From Paenibacillus aquistagni (GTDB taxonomy: Bacteria > Bacillota > Bacilli > Paenibacillales > Paenibacillaceae), in the NCBI RefSeq assembly GCF_900177815.1, contig NZ_FXAZ01000001.1:124001-188000 (forward strand): 64,000 nucleotides of DNA, given 5' to 3'. Below the pieces are notes generated by a model. That model searched no databases. It worked only from the letters and a program-made list of their open reading frames with translations, and was not told where the DNA came from. A program made the position numbers and the translations under genes. Of this stretch, positions 55,255-63,111 are shown one piece after another; within the stretch, counting starts at the first letter, position 1, and each line of letters opens with the position of its first letter.

Positions 55255-55449
55255 ATGACACTAGGCAGCCTTGATCTTAACAGCGACTACAACTGTGCTT
55301 CAGCTCATGTGGATGTGCCTCGAATCCAAGCGGAACTAGAGCGCTTGGCAGACATTCCGAGCACTTCTGTGAACAAGGAAGATGAAGAGGAACGGAATCA
55401 TCTTAACAATCAATTGAGCTTCATCAAGAATAAATGCGGACTGCGGTAA
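55255..55449 (+). CDS. Small acidic protein, 64 aa
   Basis: TAGGAGAG (55242-55249) lies just before the ATG at 55255. Product begins MTLGSLDLNSDYNCASAHVD and has an amphipathic helix PRIQAELERLADIP followed by DEEERNHLNNQLSFIKNKCG. Two Cys residues. Not recognised. An open frame extends to 55153 but overlaps the 28-aa gene and lacks its own ribosome site. Confidence 0.6.
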   Translation: MTLGSLDLNSDYNCASAHVDVPRIQAELERLADIPSTSVNKEDEEERNHLNNQLSFIKNKCGLR

Positions 55450-55542
55450 GATCAGCTTAGCTTAAAGGAAATATATAACCCGACCCCGACGAATTATTGT
55501 TCGTCTTATGTTTCCTTATGAAGCAGGAAGTTTTGACACAAT

Positions 55543-55590
55543 AAAAAAGCCTCTAATCTCACGCGAGTGTGAATTAGAGGCCATTTTTAG
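55543..55590. terminator. Bidirectional terminator between small genes and exporter
   Basis: GCCTCTAAT (55549-55557) / ATTAGAGGC (55573-55581) with inner CTCAC/GTGTG pairing. T-runs follow on both strands (ATTTTTAG on plus, TTTTTTATTG on minus). Confidence 0.85.
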
Positions 55591-55660
55591 TTATTTTTCA
55601 TTAGGATGAAAGAAACAATCCATGTTAAAAAGCAGCTTGAGCTTCTTTGGGCTTGCTAAT

Positions 55661-57841
55661 TTATGTGGCAGAGACGCTAGAAGCAGAGAGCGGAGGGACA
55701 GTCTTCGCATTGGAAGTATTCGATTCATCGGTATCCTGCTCATCTTCCATTTCCTCAACTTGATCTGCTGCTTGTTCAGCGTCTTGAGCCTGCCCGCCCA
55801 ATTGAAGCTGATACATACGATGGTAGCGTCCTTCTATTGCCATCAGCTCATCATGGGTTCCCTGCTCCACGATTTCTCCACGATGCAAAACGAGTATCTT
55901 GTCAGCTGACCGAATCGTTGAGAGCCGATGCGCGATAATGAAGGTGGTGCGTCCACGCTTCAGCACATCCAGTGCATCTTGGATCAATGCTTCTGTCTCC
56001 GTGTCGATATTCGCTGTAGCCTCGTCAAGGATTAGGATCGCAGGCTCAAATGCCAATGCCCTCGCAAAGGAAATAAGCTGCCGCTGACCAGCGGACAAGG
56101 TGCTTCCTTTTTCAATTACAGGTTCATCAATTCCCTTCGGCAGCTGCTTCAGGACGCGATCTGCGCCAACTGCTTTTAGCGCTGCTTCGACCTTTTCCCG
56201 GGAAATACGAGGGTCGCCTAAGCTGACGTTGGAGGCAATGGTGCCTGTGAACAAGTAAGGGTCTTGAAGCACGATGCCCATATGCTCACGAAGCCATTGC
56301 TTCGGTGTATCCACGATTCTTTTACCATCAATACGAACTTCACCCTTCTGAGGATCATAGAAGCGGAAGAGCAGGTTCATAATCGAACTCTTGCCTGAAC
56401 CCGTATGCCCGACTAGCGCTACCGTCTCGCCTGGCTTGGCTTCAAAGTTGATATTTTTAAGCACATAATCTTCGCTTTTGTAAGCAAAGGAGACATGGTC
56501 GAATTCTACGTGCCCTTGATATCTTGGCATAGAACCTTCATGGACATCCTCGCCCGGCTCATCCATGAGCTCAAAGGCGCGTCCTGCAGATACAATGGAT
56601 TGATCCAGCTTAGCGAGCTGGTTAACCATGCCGGTTATCGGCTGGAAGATACGAGAGAGCAGATCCGTGAAGGCATACAGCACACCTAATGTAATAATGC
56701 CTGAGCCAGTTAAGGAAGCCCCGCCGAAGTACCAAAGCACCGCTGCAAAGGATAAGTTGCGCAAGACTGTTACCAGATTGTGAGAAGTTAAGGCATTCAA
56801 GGACAGCATTTTGTTGGAATAGGTCAGATAGTCCTCGTTTAGCTTCTCGAATTCCTCCATCGTTTGCTTTTCGCGGCGGAATGCGCGAATAACGGGCATC
56901 CCTTGAATGGATTCATTGATAATGGCATTGATGGAGCTTAGCCGCGAGCGAATGATCGTGTTAAATTGTGTTGCATACTTGCGATAAAGCACGATCCAAG
57001 CGATAAGGATCGGAACAAGGATTAAGCTCATCAGCGCAAGCTTCGCATCTAGGATGAACAAAGCGGTATAGATCCCTACAATTGTAATAATCCCTGAGGT
57101 GAAGTTGGACAGCACTGCAACGAACAGATCCTTAACCGCTTCTGTATCGTTCGTAATGCGTGACACGACTTTGCCTGCTGGCAGGTTGTCGAAATAAGGG
57201 ATCGGCAGCCGCTGCACATGCGCATAAATATCGCCGCGCAGCTTGCGAATTACCTTGTTCGCTGCGGTTTGAAGGCCAAGGATCTTGCCGAAGCTCATGA
57301 TGATGCTGATTGCAAGCATAAGCAGGTAGATGCCGAGCCATTTGATAATGCCATGGACTTCCGGTTCATAGAAGACCAGCATCTCCTTCAGTGGAAGCAG
57401 CCGCGCTTCACCCTGCCATTCCTGATCCCGTGAGGTAATGGTAAGAATCCCATCGTTGAACTCACGGGTTCCGGCAGGATTAGGGACAACCTCATTCGTT
57501 AAGTAAAACGAAGTTCCGACTTGAATAATATGGACGCCTTCCCCGCGAGTCTCCTCCGGACTGAAGCGGTCCGTCCGCTTATAGGTGTGATCTTCATACG
57601 TTACATTATATTTGGATTTCGTGTTCGTCTCATAGTAAGGCTGTTCAATGCCAAGAATATGCTGATCGATGATTGCCTTGGCTATGAATGGAGCGGTCAG
57701 TTCAGCCGCGACAGACAGAGTGAGCATCAACAAAGCAACGATGAAGCTGACCTTGTATTTCATCGCATACTGCCACAGGCGCCTTCCGACGTTCTTCGCC
57801 TTTACAGCCTCGACCGGCTGTTCTAATTCTTCCGTATGCAT
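55661..57841 (-). CDS. Heterodimeric multidrug ABC exporter subunit, BmrD/YheH-like
   Basis: 726 residues from ATG 57841 (MHTEELEQPVEAVK), about 9 bases after GGAGGG; the upstream ATG 57859 lacks a ribosome site. Six membrane helices with an inserted extracellular domain between helices 1 and 2 (about residues 75-160), as in BmrD. ATPase domain: Walker A GHTGSGKSS, signature LSAGQRQLISF (Gly to Ala), Walker B LILDEATANID with the catalytic Glu. An acidic tail of about 45 residues follows. It pairs with the gene at 57930, supplying the competent catalytic Glu. Drug or lipid substrates are inferred. Confidence 0.93.
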   Translation of the reverse strand: MHTEELEQPVEAVKAKNVGRRLWQYAMKYKVSFIVALLMLTLSVAAELTAPFIAKAIIDQHILGIEQPYYETNTKSKYNVTYEDHTYKRTDRFSPEETRGEGVHIIQVGTSFYLTNEVVPNPAGTREFNDGILTITSRDQEWQGEARLLPLKEMLVFYEPEVHGIIKWLGIYLLMLAISIIMSFGKILGLQTAANKVIRKLRGDIYAHVQRLPIPYFDNLPAGKVVSRITNDTEAVKDLFVAVLSNFTSGIITIVGIYTALFILDAKLALMSLILVPILIAWIVLYRKYATQFNTIIRSRLSSINAIINESIQGMPVIRAFRREKQTMEEFEKLNEDYLTYSNKMLSLNALTSHNLVTVLRNLSFAAVLWYFGGASLTGSGIITLGVLYAFTDLLSRIFQPITGMVNQLAKLDQSIVSAGRAFELMDEPGEDVHEGSMPRYQGHVEFDHVSFAYKSEDYVLKNINFEAKPGETVALVGHTGSGKSSIMNLLFRFYDPQKGEVRIDGKRIVDTPKQWLREHMGIVLQDPYLFTGTIASNVSLGDPRISREKVEAALKAVGADRVLKQLPKGIDEPVIEKGSTLSAGQRQLISFARALAFEPAILILDEATANIDTETEALIQDALDVLKRGRTTFIIAHRLSTIRSADKILVLHRGEIVEQGTHDELMAIEGRYHRMYQLQLGGQAQDAEQAADQVEEMEDEQDTDESNTSNAKTVPPLSASSVSAT

Positions 57842-57929
57842 AAAGAGGATTCCCTCCATTTCAATTAAAGTTCCATTTCAATTCAAGCTGCTGCACGAAG
57901 GCAGCAGGCGTTAATAGGCTCTTGCCATA

Positions 57930-59669
57930 TTACAATGAAGATTCGAGCTGCTGGCGTTCATATTGCTCACGATACCAGCCGCCACGCGCCATAAGCTCCT
58001 CATGCGTGCCCTGCTCGACGATTGTCCCATCATCCAGCACGATAATCATGTCCGCATGCTCTACTGCAGACAAGCGGTGAGTTGTGATGAATGTCGTCTT
58101 GCCTGCACGCTCGCTACGAATGTTAGCGATGATATTCGCCTCCGTTCTTGCATCAACGGCAGAGAGGGCGTCATCCAAGATGAGGATCTCGCTGTCTGCG
58201 ATGAAGGCGCGTGCAAGAGATACGCGCTGCTTCTGGCCGCCGGAGAGCGCAACTCCTTTTTCTCCGACGAGGGTATGGATGCCGTCTGCAAGCGTCGGCA
58301 CGTCCTGAGTAAAGGAAGCGGTCTCGATGGAGTCAAGCACATCTTGTTCTGAACCTTGCCCGCGTCCATACAGAATATTTTGCTTAACGGTCTTCGAGAA
58401 CAGGATTTGTTCCTGTGGAACGTAGCCAATCCAGCCACGGAGCTGCTCAAGCTCGATCTTTGTCATGTCTGTGCCATTCACCAGCAGCTCTCCTGAGCCG
58501 ATTGGATATTCGCGCAGCAGCTGTCTGACGAAGGTGGATTTGCCGCTGCCCGTACGACCGACAATACCGAGCGTCTGTCCTTTTCTCAAGGTTAGATTAA
58601 TGTCGATCAAATTATCCACCGTCGAGGTCGGATAACGGAATTGATAATTTCTCCATGTTAAGGTCTCAGGGACTTGAATGTTAACCGGACTCTTGGCATC
58701 CTGCACATCAGGCTCATAATCGAGCGTCTCATTCACACGATCAAGGGAGGCGTTGCCGCGCTGCATAATGTTGATGAGATCACCAATCGCAAACATAGGC
58801 CAGATCAGCATGCCAAGATACATATTGAAGGCAACCAGATCACCGATGGATATCTCATTATGAATGATGAGATAAGCCCCGTAGCCAAGACCAATTAGAT
58901 AGCTAAGCCCGATGCTGAAACGAATCGTTGGATCAAACATGGCATCGACCTTGGCCACATCCACATTCTTCTTGAACACATCCTGCACAATGTCGCGGAA
59001 GCGCTTCTCGTCGTGCTGCTCCTGCACATAAGCTCGAATGACACGCACGCCGCCGACGGATTCGAGCACCTGATCATTCATGGTGCCGAAGGCATCTTGT
59101 GCAATCGTGTAGCGCTCGTGGATCATCTTGCCGAACACTTTCATGGCTAGCGCGATGATTGGCAGCGGAAGCAATGCGGCAAGCGTGAGCTTCCAGCTGA
59201 TCAGGCTGATCATGGCCACGAGAACAACGAGCAGGAATACAGTGGAGTCGGTAATAAGCAGCATGCCATAGCCTGCCGTCTCGGAGACCGAGCGCAGATC
59301 ATTGGTGGCACGAGCCATCAGATCACCAGTACGATACTTTTCATAGAAGGGAGGAGTCATCTTGAGGAGATGGCTCATGTATTTGGAACGAAGCTTGCGT
59401 TCAACAAGGATGGAGCCTCCAAACAGTAAGTACATCCAGATGTAAGTGATGACATAGATGACGGCCATCGATACTAATATATAGATGATATAATACTGTA
59501 AGCTGCTCCAGGTTATGGTTCCAACCACGATGCTGTCAATGGCAGAGCCAAGCAGACGAGGGGGAACCAGTTCGAGAATACCGACGATGACGAGCAGGGC
59601 GATCCCAATGATATAACGGGTGCGATGCTCTCGGAAAAACCAGCCGAGCTTCTGTAATACCGCAAACAT
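57930..59669 (-). CDS. Heterodimeric multidrug ABC exporter subunit, BmrC/YheI-like
   Basis: 579 residues. Six membrane helices (1-300) and an ATPase domain: Walker A GRTGSGKSTFVRQL, canonical signature LSGGQKQRVSLARAF, but Walker B LILDDALSAVDA has Asp in place of the catalytic Glu. That asymmetry, reversed in the partner, is the hallmark of heterodimeric exporters with one active site. AAAAGGAAG precedes the ATG. Preceded by an attenuator (59704-59738) and a leader of about 340 bases from 60010-60039. Confidence 0.93.
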   Translation of the reverse strand: MFAVLQKLGWFFREHRTRYIIGIALLVIVGILELVPPRLLGSAIDSIVVGTITWSSLQYYIIYILVSMAVIYVITYIWMYLLFGGSILVERKLRSKYMSHLLKMTPPFYEKYRTGDLMARATNDLRSVSETAGYGMLLITDSTVFLLVVLVAMISLISWKLTLAALLPLPIIALAMKVFGKMIHERYTIAQDAFGTMNDQVLESVGGVRVIRAYVQEQHDEKRFRDIVQDVFKKNVDVAKVDAMFDPTIRFSIGLSYLIGLGYGAYLIIHNEISIGDLVAFNMYLGMLIWPMFAIGDLINIMQRGNASLDRVNETLDYEPDVQDAKSPVNIQVPETLTWRNYQFRYPTSTVDNLIDINLTLRKGQTLGIVGRTGSGKSTFVRQLLREYPIGSGELLVNGTDMTKIELEQLRGWIGYVPQEQILFSKTVKQNILYGRGQGSEQDVLDSIETASFTQDVPTLADGIHTLVGEKGVALSGGQKQRVSLARAFIADSEILILDDALSAVDARTEANIIANIRSERAGKTTFITTHRLSAVEHADMIIVLDDGTIVEQGTHEELMARGGWYREQYERQQLESSL

Positions 59670-59687
59670 GAATAATTCACTTCCTTT

Positions 59688-59801
59688 TCAGAATAAAATG
59701 CAAACAAAAAAGGTATACCGTCGTAAACGATATACCTTGTGGGCAACAAAGGAATATGTATACGAGCTTGTGAGCCCGTATGTTGATGCGCATCTCTTCA
59801 T
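59688..59801 (-). CDS. Leader ORF 2 overlapping the attenuator, 37 aa
   Basis: ATG at 59801 to TGA at 59688: MKRCASTYGLTSSYTYSFVA then 17 residues including RLRRY and CILF. It spans both the antiterminator and the terminator hairpins, so translation through it would decide which forms. No clear ribosome site precedes it, so it may not be the leader actually translated. Ribosome-mediated attenuation by bmrB is known for the Bacillus counterpart. Confidence 0.35.
   Translation of the reverse strand: MKRCASTYGLTSSYTYSFVAHKVYRLRRYTFFVCILF
59704..59757 (-). promoter_or_regulatory. Transcription attenuator before exporter genes
   Basis: Minus strand terminator: AAGGTATA (plus 59731-59738) ... TATACCTT (59710-59717) followed by six T (59706-59711), ending about 35 bases before the exporter ATG. 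A competing antiterminator pairs ATAT-T-CCTTTG with CAAGG-T-ATAT (plus 59730-59757), which uses the left arm of the terminator. The two cannot form together. The gap 59670-60121 holds this, two leader ORFs and the promoter. Confidence 0.7.
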
Positions 59802-59855
59802 TGGAAGACACGTCGAGTGTTGCTTGACATAGCTACAGTCAAGTCAAGTATATCC

Positions 59856-59954
59856 TCAACATGCTTGAAAAGAATGGATGTACGCTTCAGCAGGGCTCCA
59901 TGTATGTAATTTGCTATCCTCACGATGGTGAAGATCAATCATCAAGTTGTACAT
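59856..59954 (-). CDS. Leader ORF 1, 32 aa
   Basis: ATG 59954 to TGA 59856 on the minus strand, product MYNLMIDLHHREDSKLHTWS then 12 residues (PAEAYIHSFQAC). A ribosome-site-like GGGCAGGTG lies about 7 bases upstream. It is the first start codon of the leader transcript. It ends about 100 bases before the antiterminator, so any effect on it would need a longer-range fold. Confidence 0.35.
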   Translation of the reverse strand: MYNLMIDLHHREDSKLHTWSPAEAYIHSFQAC

Positions 59955-60009
59955 GGTTTGCACCTGCCCTTCGTGTTAGAATGTGCACGCTGTCGTGCTT
60001 GCTTTGTAG

Positions 60010-60039
60010 ATTCTAGCATCCAATTCTTCACATTGTCAA
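60010..60039 (-). promoter_or_regulatory. Promoter of exporter operon leader
   Basis: TTGACA (60034-60039 on the plus coordinates), 18-base spacer, TAGAAT (60010-60015), read on the minus strand. A strong SigA match about 340 bases before the exporter start, which fits a constitutive promoter with control by attenuation. Confidence 0.75.
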
Positions 60040-60121
60040 TTCAATTTTAGCCATCTTCGTTGTAAAGAATAATTATAATGAAGGACGCCTCTGCATCAGA
60101 GATGCCTCAGTCCCCGCGCGC

Positions 60122-60577
60122 TCAGCCGCCTTTGCCGATGATTATCGACAGCAGCCCAGCTGCAATGAGAGGTCCTACAGGCACGCCCCGGAAGAGGGCA
60201 ACGCCGATAACCGTACCGATGAGCAGGCCTGCTACAATCGTTGGAGACTGGCTCATGAGAAAGGCGCCTCGTCCTCCCAAATAAGAGACAAAGATCCCGA
60301 TGGCAATCCCTAATAATGACTTCCAATTCATAAAGGAGGACAGCATCGTTTCAAGCGTATATTTTCCACTGGCGATAGGAGCCATAACCCCGATCGTAAG
60401 GATGATAATCCCTATTGTAAGTCCATACTTCTCGATCCATGGGAACAGCGAATCGAGCTTGGTCACGCGAAGCAGCAGCAGGACGACCATGGCGATGGTC
60501 ACCGTTGAGTTGCCGCTAATTAGACCAAGTCCCGCTAAAGCAAGCAGGATGATGGAGGGAATGTCAATTTGGCTCAT
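60122..60577 (-). CDS. DUF441 family membrane protein (YtwI-like)
   Basis: 151 residues from ATG 60577 ([10 protein letters not shown]), with AAAGGAG 12 bases upstream; a longer frame to 60658 has no ribosome site. Four or five hydrophobic segments, e.g. [27 protein letters not shown], and the family-like [19 protein letters not shown] end. Function unknown. Single gene between the exporter leader and pcp. Confidence 0.85.
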   Translation of the reverse strand: MSQIDIPSIILLALAGLGLISGNSTVTIAMVVLLLLRVTKLDSLFPWIEKYGLTIGIIILTIGVMAPIASGKYTLETMLSSFMNWKSLLGIAIGIFVSYLGGRGAFLMSQSPTIVAGLLIGTVIGVALFRGVPVGPLIAAGLLSIIIGKGG

Positions 60578-60702
60578 GTGATGGACAACTCCTTTCAATT
60601 TTACTACCATATCATAATGAGGCTTGATTGAACATGAAGCTATTAACAGGATGACCAAGAAGAAGCAATCGTATCAGAAGGATAGAAGGGATGGGATTAT
60701 AG

Positions 60703-61353
60703 ATGAAGCGGATATTGCTAACAGGCTTTGAGCCTTTTATGAAGGAGGCCATTAATCCCTCTTGGGAGGCGGTGCGCCGATTGGATGGCGAGCGTATTGC
60801 CGGATATGAAGTGAGCGCATGTGAGCTCCCAACGGTATTCAAGCGCGCCCAGCAGGTCTTGATTGAGCAGATCAAGAAGCTTAGGCCATCTGTTGTGATC
60901 TGTGTAGGTCAAGCAGGGGGAAGAGCGGAGATTACGGTGGAGCGTGTCGCCATCAATCTTATTGATGCGCGTATCCCCGATAACGATGGCGAGGCGCCGG
61001 TCGATGTTCCCGTCGCAGATGAAGGCCCCGCAGCCTACTTTGCCTCCATTCCCGTCAAAACCATTCAGCATCAGCTTAAGCAGGCAGGCATTCCTTGTCA
61101 GGTGTCATATACAGCAGGTACTTATGTATGCAATTCCACCTTCTATGCGCTTATGCATGCCATATATTCGATGCAGGCTCAAGATGAGATTAGAGGGGGA
61201 TTCATCCATATTCCATTTTTGCCAGAGCAGGCCGCTCATCATCCTGGCAAGCCCAGCATGAGCTTGGAGGTTGTGATTGAGGCGCTGAGAAAGGCGATAG
61301 AAGCACTGGATACAGAAGCATCAGCTGGTGAGAGTGCAGGAACGCTGCATTAA
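60703..61353 (+). CDS. pcp: Pyrrolidone-carboxylate peptidase
   Basis: 216 residues. Cysteine peptidase C15: GFEPF near residue 8, catalytic Glu80 (ITVERVA), Cys143 (AGTYVCNSTFY) and His169 (FIHIPFLPEQ). It removes N-terminal pyroglutamate from peptides in the cytoplasm. AAGGGATGG precedes the ATG. A CAAGGGAGC/GCTCCCTTG hairpin (61370-61392) without T-run follows. Confidence 0.96.
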   Translation: MKRILLTGFEPFMKEAINPSWEAVRRLDGERIAGYEVSACELPTVFKRAQQVLIEQIKKLRPSVVICVGQAGGRAEITVERVAINLIDARIPDNDGEAPVDVPVADEGPAAYFASIPVKTIQHQLKQAGIPCQVSYTAGTYVCNSTFYALMHAIYSMQAQDEIRGGFIHIPFLPEQAAHHPGKPSMSLEVVIEALRKAIEALDTEASAGESAGTLH

Positions 61354-61403
61354 TGCAAGAGCAGCATGTCAAGGGAGCAAGGCGCTCCCTTGTTCGATCG
61401 CGA

Positions 61404-61444
61404 TAAAAAGAGGCGGGTTCTCATGAGATGAGAATGCCGCCTCT
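61404..61444 (-). terminator. Terminator of DinB-like gene
   Basis: AGAGGCGG (61409-61416) / CCGCCTCT (61437-61444), inner TTCTCAT/ATGAGAA. Read on the minus strand it is followed by TTTTT. Confidence 0.8.
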
Positions 61445-61467
61445 ATGTATAATATAAAGCTTATGCC

Positions 61468-61962
61468 TTAGCCTTGAGCCTGCATGTCGGCCCATTCCTC
61501 ACGGCTTGGCCCATAGGTTCCAGGAACGACAAGTCCTGCTTGGCGCATAAGAACGGTCATCTGTCCACGATGATGCGCTTGGTGCTGGATCAAGAAGCGA
61601 AGGGTGCTTGCGTTTGCACTCTCTCTGCCGAATACTTTGCGGACGTCCATCAGCGATTCGTCTGTCCAAGCAGACGTCATCGCTTGCACGAAGCTGTCAC
61701 TAGCTTGTTTGTAGCTGTCGGCAATTACAGCAGCTTCTGTTGGAGTGCTGCGATAGTCTCCCAGACTGATCATCTCAAGACCAACCTGTTCGGCGAATAC
61801 GGGGATGCTGTGTGCCAGATGCCAACCGAGTTCGCCTAGCTTAAAGTGGTTCTCCACCACCTGCTGGGGCAGTGACTCATCTGTAAGGACATGAAGAAGG
61901 CGCAAGGTTGCTTCTGATTCCATTGCCCACTCTTGTAAAAACTCCTCCACCGTTCTAAACAT
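61468..61962 (-). CDS. DinB/YfiT-like four-helix protein
   Basis: 164 residues from ATG 61962 (MFRTVEEFLQE), 6 bases after GGGAGGT; ATG 61968 abuts that site. Metal-binding His pattern of the DinB superfamily: ELGWHLAHS and HQAHHRGQMTVLMRQAGL. Cytoplasmic. Members include thiol transferases and damage-induced proteins; the specific activity is unknown. Confidence 0.85.
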   Translation of the reverse strand: MFRTVEEFLQEWAMESEATLRLLHVLTDESLPQQVVENHFKLGELGWHLAHSIPVFAEQVGLEMISLGDYRSTPTEAAVIADSYKQASDSFVQAMTSAWTDESLMDVRKVFGRESANASTLRFLIQHQAHHRGQMTVLMRQAGLVVPGTYGPSREEWADMQAQG

Positions 61963-62089
61963 CAACATACCTCCCAAGTCTTTTGGTTTTTGAATGCTTC
62001 AATATGGTTTGGAACTTCGTTCCATTAAGTAGTATAGCGAACTCTTGTTTGCATTGCAAATGCCAGCCATCTCGTCATAACCAATAAAT

Positions 62090-62123
62090 AAAGCAGCTGC
62101 TTCATCGATAGAAGCGCTGCTTT
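62090..62123 (-). terminator. Terminator of hemolysin III-like gene
   Basis: AAAGCAG (62090-62096) / CTGCTTT (62117-62123), inner GCTTC/GAAGC; on the minus strand TTTATTTATTGG follows. Confidence 0.75.
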
Positions 62124-62172
62124 CATGGATGCCATAACCTCTGGCCGTAATTGTCTTTGTCGTCGTACCTAA

Positions 62173-62817
62173 CTAAACTTGTACAAGCGTCAGCACGCTT
62201 AAGAAATGAGTGATGGAACCGGCCAGCACGAACAAATGCCAGATCATGTGATGGAACGGAAAAGCCCGCCACACATAGAAGATGGTTCCTACGGAATATA
62301 GAATTCCGCCCGTTACGAGAAGATTAAGCCCAACAGCTGGCATGGTGCTCGTAAGCGGTCCCCATGCAATGACGATAATCCAGCCCATTAACAGGTACAG
62401 GGCTGTTGAGGCAAAGAGAAACTTCTTGGTGAAGAATGCCTTGAACACGACACCTCCTACAGCAATGGCCCACACGATGCCAAATAGCGTCCATCCGAGC
62501 TTAGGCGGCAAAGCGATCAGTACGATCGGGGTGTAGGTTCCTGCGATAAACAGGTAGATGGATGAGTGGTCAAAGGTCTCGAACAAGTCTTTGACTTTCC
62601 CCTCAGGGAAGCTGTGCACCAAGGTTGATGCGGTGTAAAGAAGCAGCATCGTGATCCCGTAAATGGTGAAACTGACCACATGCATTGGCCCCCCATAGAT
62701 CGCGGCAAAGACAATAAGCAGTGTCAATGCAGCGATACTGAGGACGACACCGATGCCGTGGGTTATGGCATTTGCAATCTCTTCTCCGCGAGAGTAAGTA
62801 TGGGTGTTCGCCATCAT
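62173..62817 (-). CDS. Hemolysin III / PAQR family membrane protein
   Basis: 214 residues, seven membrane segments. Family motifs: EEIANAITHGIG near the N-terminus, FDHSSIYLFIAGTYTP in the middle and FPFHHMIWHLFVLAG near the C-terminus (metal-binding His/Asp/Ser). YplQ-like. The name hemolysin is historical; function in cells is unclear. GGAAGGAAGT precedes the ATG. The start may be ATG 62817 or 62814. Confidence 0.93.
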   Translation of the reverse strand: MMANTHTYSRGEEIANAITHGIGVVLSIAALTLLIVFAAIYGGPMHVVSFTIYGITMLLLYTASTLVHSFPEGKVKDLFETFDHSSIYLFIAGTYTPIVLIALPPKLGWTLFGIVWAIAVGGVVFKAFFTKKFLFASTALYLLMGWIIVIAWGPLTSTMPAVGLNLLVTGGILYSVGTIFYVWRAFPFHHMIWHLFVLAGSITHFLSVLTLVQV

Positions 62818-63034
62818 TAATCAACTTCCTTCCCATGCTTCTGCTGCAAGCAGCAGACAGCGCTTCTACTTCTATTGTAGCGGAGTGGGCTTGCGCCTGC
62901 AAATGAAGCTTTCATGAAATTGCAAGCCATAGCGCATGAGGGATAAAAGAGGAGAATCCAAGCGTCTGTCGAAGTGGAAGAAGGTTGGGTAAAAAGGAAG
63001 GCATGCGGCTAGACCATGCTTTGACGAGGTAAAT

Positions 63035-63046
63035 GTAAGCACTTAC
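63035..63046. promoter_or_regulatory. 12-bp palindrome upstream of MoxR gene
   Basis: GTAAG-CA-CTTAC, 66-77 bases before the ATG of the MoxR gene, just after TTGACG (63021-63026). A candidate operator overlapping a possible promoter; no well-placed -10 can be fixed. The gap 62818-63111 has nothing else I can see. Confidence 0.3.
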
Positions 63047-63111
63047 GACTTATACATGTGAACAGCGGGCTTTTGGTCTTTTGGCTGTTTTTGACCATTA
63101 GGAGGGGAATT

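Noticed and set aside
59513-59749. 78-codon minus-strand frame covering the attenuator and exporter start
   Set aside because: It starts at a TTG without ribosome site and runs out of frame into the exporter gene, which has its own good start.
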